DNA from: ASV31 sp965229765
GTDB taxonomy: Bacteria; Pseudomonadota; Alphaproteobacteria; Rhodobacterales; Rhodobacteraceae
Assembly: GCA_965229765.1 (NCBI GenBank)
Contig: CBDDJT010000004.1
Location: 1,116,001-1,180,000 of the forward strand
Direction: 5' to 3'
DNA length: 64,000 bases
Part shown: positions 60,118-64,000 of the stretch, piece after piece
Position numbering within the stretch: position 1 is the stretch's first letter
Layout of the letters: each line of letters begins with the position of its first letter
Notes under the pieces: generated by a model
What the model was told of the DNA's origin: nothing
The model's database searches: none
What the model saw: only the letters and a program-made list of their open reading frames with translations
Program-made: the position numbers and the translations under genes

Positions 60118-61422
60118 CTACCCGAACATCGTGTCCGGCAACAGCAGGGCGATGCCCGGAAAGGCAAGGATCAGCAGGATCGCCAGCAGCATCATGAACC
60201 AGAAGGGCCAGATGCCGCGAAAGATCGTGGCCAGCGGCACGCCCGGCGCGATGCCCTTGACCACGAAGACGTTGATCCCCACCGGGGGAGAGATCAGGCC
60301 CATTTCAAGCGCGATCACCATCAGCACCCCGAACCAGATCATGTTTATGCCCAAGGGCTCGATGATCGGCTGCACCAGCGGCACGGTCAGCACAAGGATC
60401 GCGAAGCCGTCCATGAACATCCCCAGCACGATGAAGATGGCAAGAAAGGCGATGACCACCTGCATTCCGGTGAAGCCCTGCGCATCGACCCAGAGCGACA
60501 GGGAATAGGTGATCCCGGTGAACCCGATGAAGGTCTTGAAGACGAAGGCGCCGAACAGGATCAGATAGACCGTCCCCGAAGACCGGAGCGTTGCGGTCAC
60601 CACCTCGACGATGTTGGTCCATGTCAGCTGCCCCCGGATCGCGGTGACGATGGCCGCAAGGAAGGCGCCGATGCCCGCCGCCTCGACGGCAGAGAAGACG
60701 CCGGTGTAGATGCCCCCGATCGTCAGCACGATGATCCCCACGATCCAGCCCGCGCGCAGTGTGGCGCGCAGCCGGTTGCTGTCGCCCTCGCCGCGCGGAA
60801 TGCTTGGCGCGCGCTCTGGGTGGCGCAGGACGATGGCCCAGATCGCAAGAATGAACAGCCCGGTCAGCATCAGCCCCGGAAGCACGCCCGCCATGAACAG
60901 CTGGCCGATGCTTTCCTCGGTCAGGATGGCATAGACGACGAACCCCGCCGAGGGCGGGATCAGGATGCCCAGCGTGCCGCCCGCAGCGATGGCGCCCGTG
61001 GCCAGCCCGTCGTGATAGCGATAGCGCTGCATCTCGGGCAGCGACACGCGCCCCATGGTCAGCGCGGCCGCCAGCGACGACCCCGACAGCGCCGAGAACC
61101 CCGCGCAGCCCATGATCGTGGCCGAGGCCAGCCCGCCCCGCAGCCGCCCCAACCACGCATGTGCGGCGTCATACAGATCCCGGCTCATGCCCGACACGCC
61201 GGCAAGGTTTCCCATCAGGATGAACATCGGCAGGATCGTCAGCGGATAGTTCGACGCCTCGCCGAATATCTCGCCCGCCACCACCGGCAGCGCGGCGGGC
61301 GGGCGGATCATCCAGATGCCCGCCGCCCCCACCAGCATCATCGCCGTGCCAACCGGCATCCGGATGAAGAGAAGCAGGAAAAGCGCGGCGAAGCCCAGTA
61401 TTGCCAGCGTGGTGCCGTCCAT
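60118..61422 (-). CDS. dctM: TRAP transporter large permease (DctM)
   Basis: A 434-residue DctM-family membrane protein with about 12 helices. The ATG at 61422 shares one base with the small-permease stop (TGATG). Family blocks are LFIRMPVGTAMMLVGAAG, GCAGFSALSGSSLAAALTMGRVSLPEM, GTLGILIPPSAGFVVYAILTEESIGQLFMAG and PPVGINVFVVKGIAPGVPLATIFRGIWPF. It forms the sodium-coupled channel of the TRAP system. Confidence 0.95.
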   Translation of the reverse strand: MDGTTLAILGFAALFLLLFIRMPVGTAMMLVGAAGIWMIRPPAALPVVAGEIFGEASNYPLTILPMFILMGNLAGVSGMSRDLYDAAHAWLGRLRGGLASATIMGCAGFSALSGSSLAAALTMGRVSLPEMQRYRYHDGLATGAIAAGGTLGILIPPSAGFVVYAILTEESIGQLFMAGVLPGLMLTGLFILAIWAIVLRHPERAPSIPRGEGDSNRLRATLRAGWIVGIIVLTIGGIYTGVFSAVEAAGIGAFLAAIVTAIRGQLTWTNIVEVVTATLRSSGTVYLILFGAFVFKTFIGFTGITYSLSLWVDAQGFTGMQVVIAFLAIFIVLGMFMDGFAILVLTVPLVQPIIEPLGINMIWFGVLMVIALEMGLISPPVGINVFVVKGIAPGVPLATIFRGIWPFWFMMLLAILLILAFPGIALLLPDTMFG

Positions 61423-61958
61423 CAAAGCTCTGCCTCGTTGGGGTCGGTGCCGGTCCATGTCATCAGGCCGACGACCAGCTGGTAGACCAGTAGAACCGTG
61501 TAAAAGGTGAAGGCGGCCCCAAGCACGTAGTAGAACGGGGTGTGCACGATTCCCATGTTGGCTGTGATCGCACCGCAGGGCAGCCCGCAGGCGCCCTTGG
61601 TGAACAGACCATAGGCCGCGTATCCGACGATCGCGGCGCCCAGCACGCGCACCACCACGTCGGTCAGCCGCGTCACCTTGCGCCCGGCCAGACCGCCCAG
61701 AATGTTGACTGTCACATGCGCCCGGTGCAGCGCGCCATAGGCGACGGCGCCCGCGACGAACACGGTCAGCGCCATCGTCGACAGATCCTCGATCCCGAAG
61801 ATCGGGTCGCGCAGGATATAGCGCCAGAACACCGAAACGATGGTGATCGCGACCAGCCCGATGGCCGCGGCACCCCCGACGACGGCCATGAGCCCGGCAG
61901 CAATGCCAAGCCCACGGTCGACCGCGGGAATGCCGCGTCCCTGGTTGGGCAGGTTCAC
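61422..61958 (-). CDS. dctQ: TRAP transporter small permease (DctQ)
   Basis: A 178-residue DctQ-family protein with four hydrophobic helices. GTG at 61958 overlaps the DctP stop (GTGA), and the first helix follows about 20 residues later. SVFWRYILRDPIFGIEDLSTMALTVFVAGAVAYG is the conserved core (wR..l..p..w.eE-like). It anchors with DctM and receives substrate from DctP. Confidence 0.9.
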   Translation of the reverse strand: MNLPNQGRGIPAVDRGLGIAAGLMAVVGGAAAIGLVAITIVSVFWRYILRDPIFGIEDLSTMALTVFVAGAVAYGALHRAHVTVNILGGLAGRKVTRLTDVVVRVLGAAIVGYAAYGLFTKGACGLPCGAITANMGIVHTPFYYVLGAAFTFYTVLLVYQLVVGLMTWTGTDPNEAEL

Positions 61959-62938
61959 TTGCCCGTGAACAGGTTGTAGACCTGCTGGCCGGTCAGCCCC
62001 TGGCCGACCTCGCTGGCCCGCCATGCGTCCAGCGCCGGTGCAATGGCCGCATCCCAGCGCGCCCGCTCTTCGGCGGACAGCTCGATGATCTCGACACCGT
62101 TCTCGGCGGCCACTTGCAGGCCGCGCTTGCCCGCGTTGAAATAGGCCTCGGCGCCCGACATCGACAGCCATTTGCCCGATGCCTCGTCCACCCATGCCTT
62201 TTCCTGATCGCTCAGGCTGTTCCACACGTTCTTGTTCAGAAGCAGGACAAAGGCCGACCCGGACCCGGGCACGTTCGTCGTCAGGTAGTTCGCCGGCTCA
62301 TGCAGCTTGAACGACATGGTCGCCGAAGACCCGATGTGAATGACGTCGATCACCCCGTTGGTCAGGTTCTGGTTGATGACACTGACGGGCTGCGACACGG
62401 CGGATGCGCCCATCGCCTCGACATAGTCGATGTCCGACGCCGACGTGACGCGCACGATCTTGCCGTCCAGGTCCTCCAGCGTGCGGATCGGGGCGTCCTT
62501 GGAAAACAGCACGGGCTGTTCGTTCGACCACAGGGCAAGGACCTTTGCGTCGAACTCCTTCTCGATCACGTCATAGGCACGCCACAGCGCCTCTGTGCAC
62601 TCGATGGCGTCGCCGCAGATGCCCGGCCGCGTCACGGCGGTGGCGATCGGGAAAAGCTGTGCGGTGTATCCGGGCAGGTGGAAGGCCACGTCGGCCACGC
62701 CGTCCAGAAGGATCGAATACTGCTTCGGTGGAACGGAGTTCAGCGCGCCGCCCGGAAACTGCGTGACGGTCAGCGCCCCGCCCGAAACCTCGGCCAGCTT
62801 CTCGGCGAAGGGCGTGAACACCGCCTTGTTCATCGGATGCGTCGGCCCCATGAAATAGGCCAGCGCCAGATCGCGGGCAGAGGCCGCACTGGCCAGCGCC
62901 AGAGTGGCGGCCGTGGCAAGGCAAAGTAGGGTCTTCAT
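61955..62938 (-). CDS. dctP: TRAP transporter solute-binding protein (DctP)
   Basis: A 327-residue DctP-family receptor. GAGGAAGAC precedes ATG 62938, and the signal peptide ends at ASAARDL. Motifs include YFMGPTHPMNKAVFTPFAEKLAEVSGG, DLDGKIVRVTSASDIDYVEAMGASAV and the Arg-containing segment that usually binds a ligand carboxylate. It is first in the operon with DctQ and DctM. The ligand is probably an organic acid. A short inverted repeat lies upstream at 63010-63024. Confidence 0.92.
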   Translation of the reverse strand: MKTLLCLATAATLALASAASARDLALAYFMGPTHPMNKAVFTPFAEKLAEVSGGALTVTQFPGGALNSVPPKQYSILLDGVADVAFHLPGYTAQLFPIATAVTRPGICGDAIECTEALWRAYDVIEKEFDAKVLALWSNEQPVLFSKDAPIRTLEDLDGKIVRVTSASDIDYVEAMGASAVSQPVSVINQNLTNGVIDVIHIGSSATMSFKLHEPANYLTTNVPGSGSAFVLLLNKNVWNSLSDQEKAWVDEASGKWLSMSGAEAYFNAGKRGLQVAAENGVEIIELSAEERARWDAAIAPALDAWRASEVGQGLTGQQVYNLFTGK

Positions 62939-63097
62939 GTCTTCCTCCCTTATGTCACGCCCCGGTCCCGCGGCAGGCCGCTGGCCGGGCTTGTGCGTTC
63001 CTTGGTGGTGGGTTCGGCGAACCCGCACGCAGAGGATGATGCAGTGACTCGGACAAAAAGGAAACGATGACTTTGCCGGACCGCCCCGTCGGACGTG

Positions 63098-64000
63098 TCA
63101 GCCGCCTGCGTCGCGTATCGCCTGCCACACCCGCTGCGGGGTGGCGGGCATGTCCAGGTGTGTCACGCCCAGCGGCGCCAGCGCGTCGATCAGCGCCGAC
63201 ATCAGCGCCGGTGTCGCGCCCACTGTCCCGGCCTCGCCCGCGCCCTTGACGCCCAGCGGATTGGACGCGGTCGGCGTCGATATGGTTTCCACGCGGATCG
63301 GCGGAATGTCCCCGGCGCGCGGCATGGCATAGTCCATGAAGCTCCCGGTCAGGACCTGCCCCTCGTCGTCATAGACCACCTGCTCCATCATCGCCTGGCC
63401 AAGGCCCTGCGCGATCCCGCCCACCAACTGGCCATCCAGCAGCAGCGGGTTCAGCACGGTGCCCACGTCATCGACCGACATGATGGACAGCAGCCGCGTT
63501 TCGCCGGTCTCCGGGTCCACCTCGACCTCGGCCACCTGGCAGCCGTTGGGGTAGGTCGCGCCGTTCAGCTTGAACCCGCCCTCGCCCGCCAGCCCGATGC
63601 CCAGTTCCGGCGGCAGGATCGGCTTGTAGGACAGCGCGGCCACCTGTTTCAGCGGCATCGCCTTGTCGGTGCCCGCGACGCTCAGCCGGCCGGCCTCGAA
63701 GACCACGTCCTCGGGGCGCACCTCCATCAGGTGGGCTGCGATGGCGCGCGCCTTGTCGATCACCTGGTCGGTCGCGATCCGCAGCGATCCGCCGCCGTTG
63801 ATCATCGACCGCGACGCGACCGTGCCGCGCCCGAAGCGTACCGCGTCGGTATCGCCCTGAACCACGCGCACCGCATCGAACGGGATGCCCAGCCACTCCG
63901 ACACCATCTGTGCAAAGACCGTCTCGTGTCCCTGCCCGTGGCTGAAGGTGCCCGCCAGCACCGTGGCGGTGCCATCGGGTTCCACCCGCAGTTCCATCGT
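63098..64000 (-). CDS. Molybdopterin dehydrogenase large subunit, CoxL/xanthine-dehydrogenase family (partial)
   Basis: C-terminal 300 residues of a molybdenum hydroxylase large subunit; the N-terminal part lies beyond the right edge. GTFSHGQGHETVFAQMVSEWLGIPF, FGRGTVASRSMINGGGSLRIA, EVEVDPETGETRLLSIMSVDDVGTVLNPLLLDGQLVGGIAQGLGQAM and NPLGVKGAGEAGTVGATPALMSAL are clear. The Glu in GAGEAGT is the catalytic base. The features fit CoxL form II-type enzymes, which oxidise diverse substrates rather than CO. The active-site loop that would separate true CO dehydrogenases is not in the window. Confidence 0.92.
   Translation of the reverse strand, partial: TMELRVEPDGTATVLAGTFSHGQGHETVFAQMVSEWLGIPFDAVRVVQGDTDAVRFGRGTVASRSMINGGGSLRIATDQVIDKARAIAAHLMEVRPEDVVFEAGRLSVAGTDKAMPLKQVAALSYKPILPPELGIGLAGEGGFKLNGATYPNGCQVAEVEVDPETGETRLLSIMSVDDVGTVLNPLLLDGQLVGGIAQGLGQAMMEQVVYDDEGQVLTGSFMDYAMPRAGDIPPIRVETISTPTASNPLGVKGAGEAGTVGATPALMSALIDALAPLGVTHLDMPATPQRVWQAIRDAGG

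Noticed and set aside
63010..63024. GGGTTCGGCGAACCC inverted repeat as an operator for the TRAP genes
   Set aside because: Only six-base arms, single copy, and no regulator gene in view; too weak to claim.
1..64000. CRISPR arrays, tRNA or rRNA genes, insertion sequences, prophage or defence systems
   Set aside because: No repeat-spacer pattern, RNA gene signature, transposase, integrase or defence-gene motif was found on either strand.

Overview
The window is high-GC chromosomal DNA from an alphaproteobacterium, most likely a marine or soil member of the Rhodobacteraceae (Roseobacter-type). I infer this from the dense mix of ABC, TRAP and tripartite tricarboxylate (TTT) transporters, short-chain dehydrogenases, Hint-domain and VPEID-CTERM surface proteins, and GMC and CoxL-type oxidoreductases. 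Genes are tightly packed with many ATGA, GTGA and TTGA overlaps. There is no rRNA, tRNA, insertion sequence or CRISPR array, and no gene-free gap above about 260 bases. Both ends cut through genes.

Layout. (1) 1-12.2 kb: a sugar- or polyol-type uptake and catabolism locus. A ribose-type ABC importer, two SDRs, a 3-hydroxyisobutyrate-dehydrogenase-like enzyme and a ThuA-like protein run rightward. An unusual regulator (winged helix fused to a substrate-binding-protein fold), another SDR, an M24 peptidase-fold protein and a TPP-dependent E1 alpha subunit run leftward. (2) 12.2-32.2 kb: a sulfate-ester island with three type I sulfatases, a true formylglycine-generating enzyme, a TTT importer whose binding protein is encoded apart from its channel genes, an aldehyde dehydrogenase, a GMC oxidoreductase, an aconitase X pair, a TauE/SafE exporter, an AEC carrier and a Crp/Fnr-family regulator. 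Five copies of a CRP-geometry dyad (TGTCG-N6-CGACA-like) sit upstream of its transcription units. Most are a fixed distance from a TAGGCT-like -10 element, so the island looks like one regulon. (3) 32.3-34.5 kb: a flavin monooxygenase and a VPEID-CTERM surface protein. (4) 34.6-42.1 kb: a LacI-controlled sugar ABC operon with an intracellular glycoside hydrolase. Its operator is a perfect 16-bp palindrome, and its MalF-like permease carries an inserted periplasmic DUF11-like domain. (5) 42.1-44.0 kb: a Hint-domain protein and a kinase-fold phosphotransferase. (6) 44.3-48.3 kb: an acyl-CoA dehydrogenase, an ADP-forming-type CoA ligase and a CaiD-like dehydratase with a one-base frameshift; this looks like a carnitine or betaine-type CoA pathway. 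(7) 48.3-57.1 kb: a TctDE-like two-component system with a lipoprotein binding protein, diverging from a TTT importer (tctCBA) followed by AtuA, DUF4387 and AbrB-family genes. (8) 57.2-64 kb: a flavodoxin-fold oxidoreductase, an S41 peptidase-fold protein, a nitroreductase, a TRAP transporter and the C-terminal part of a CoxL-type molybdoenzyme.

The strongest new biology is in region 2. All three sulfatases and the maturase lack signal peptides, while a TTT importer and a common promoter architecture surround them. This suggests import of an intact sulfate ester and desulfation in the cytoplasm under a dedicated Crp/Fnr regulator. The second candidate is the winged-helix/solute-binding-protein fusion regulator in region 1.
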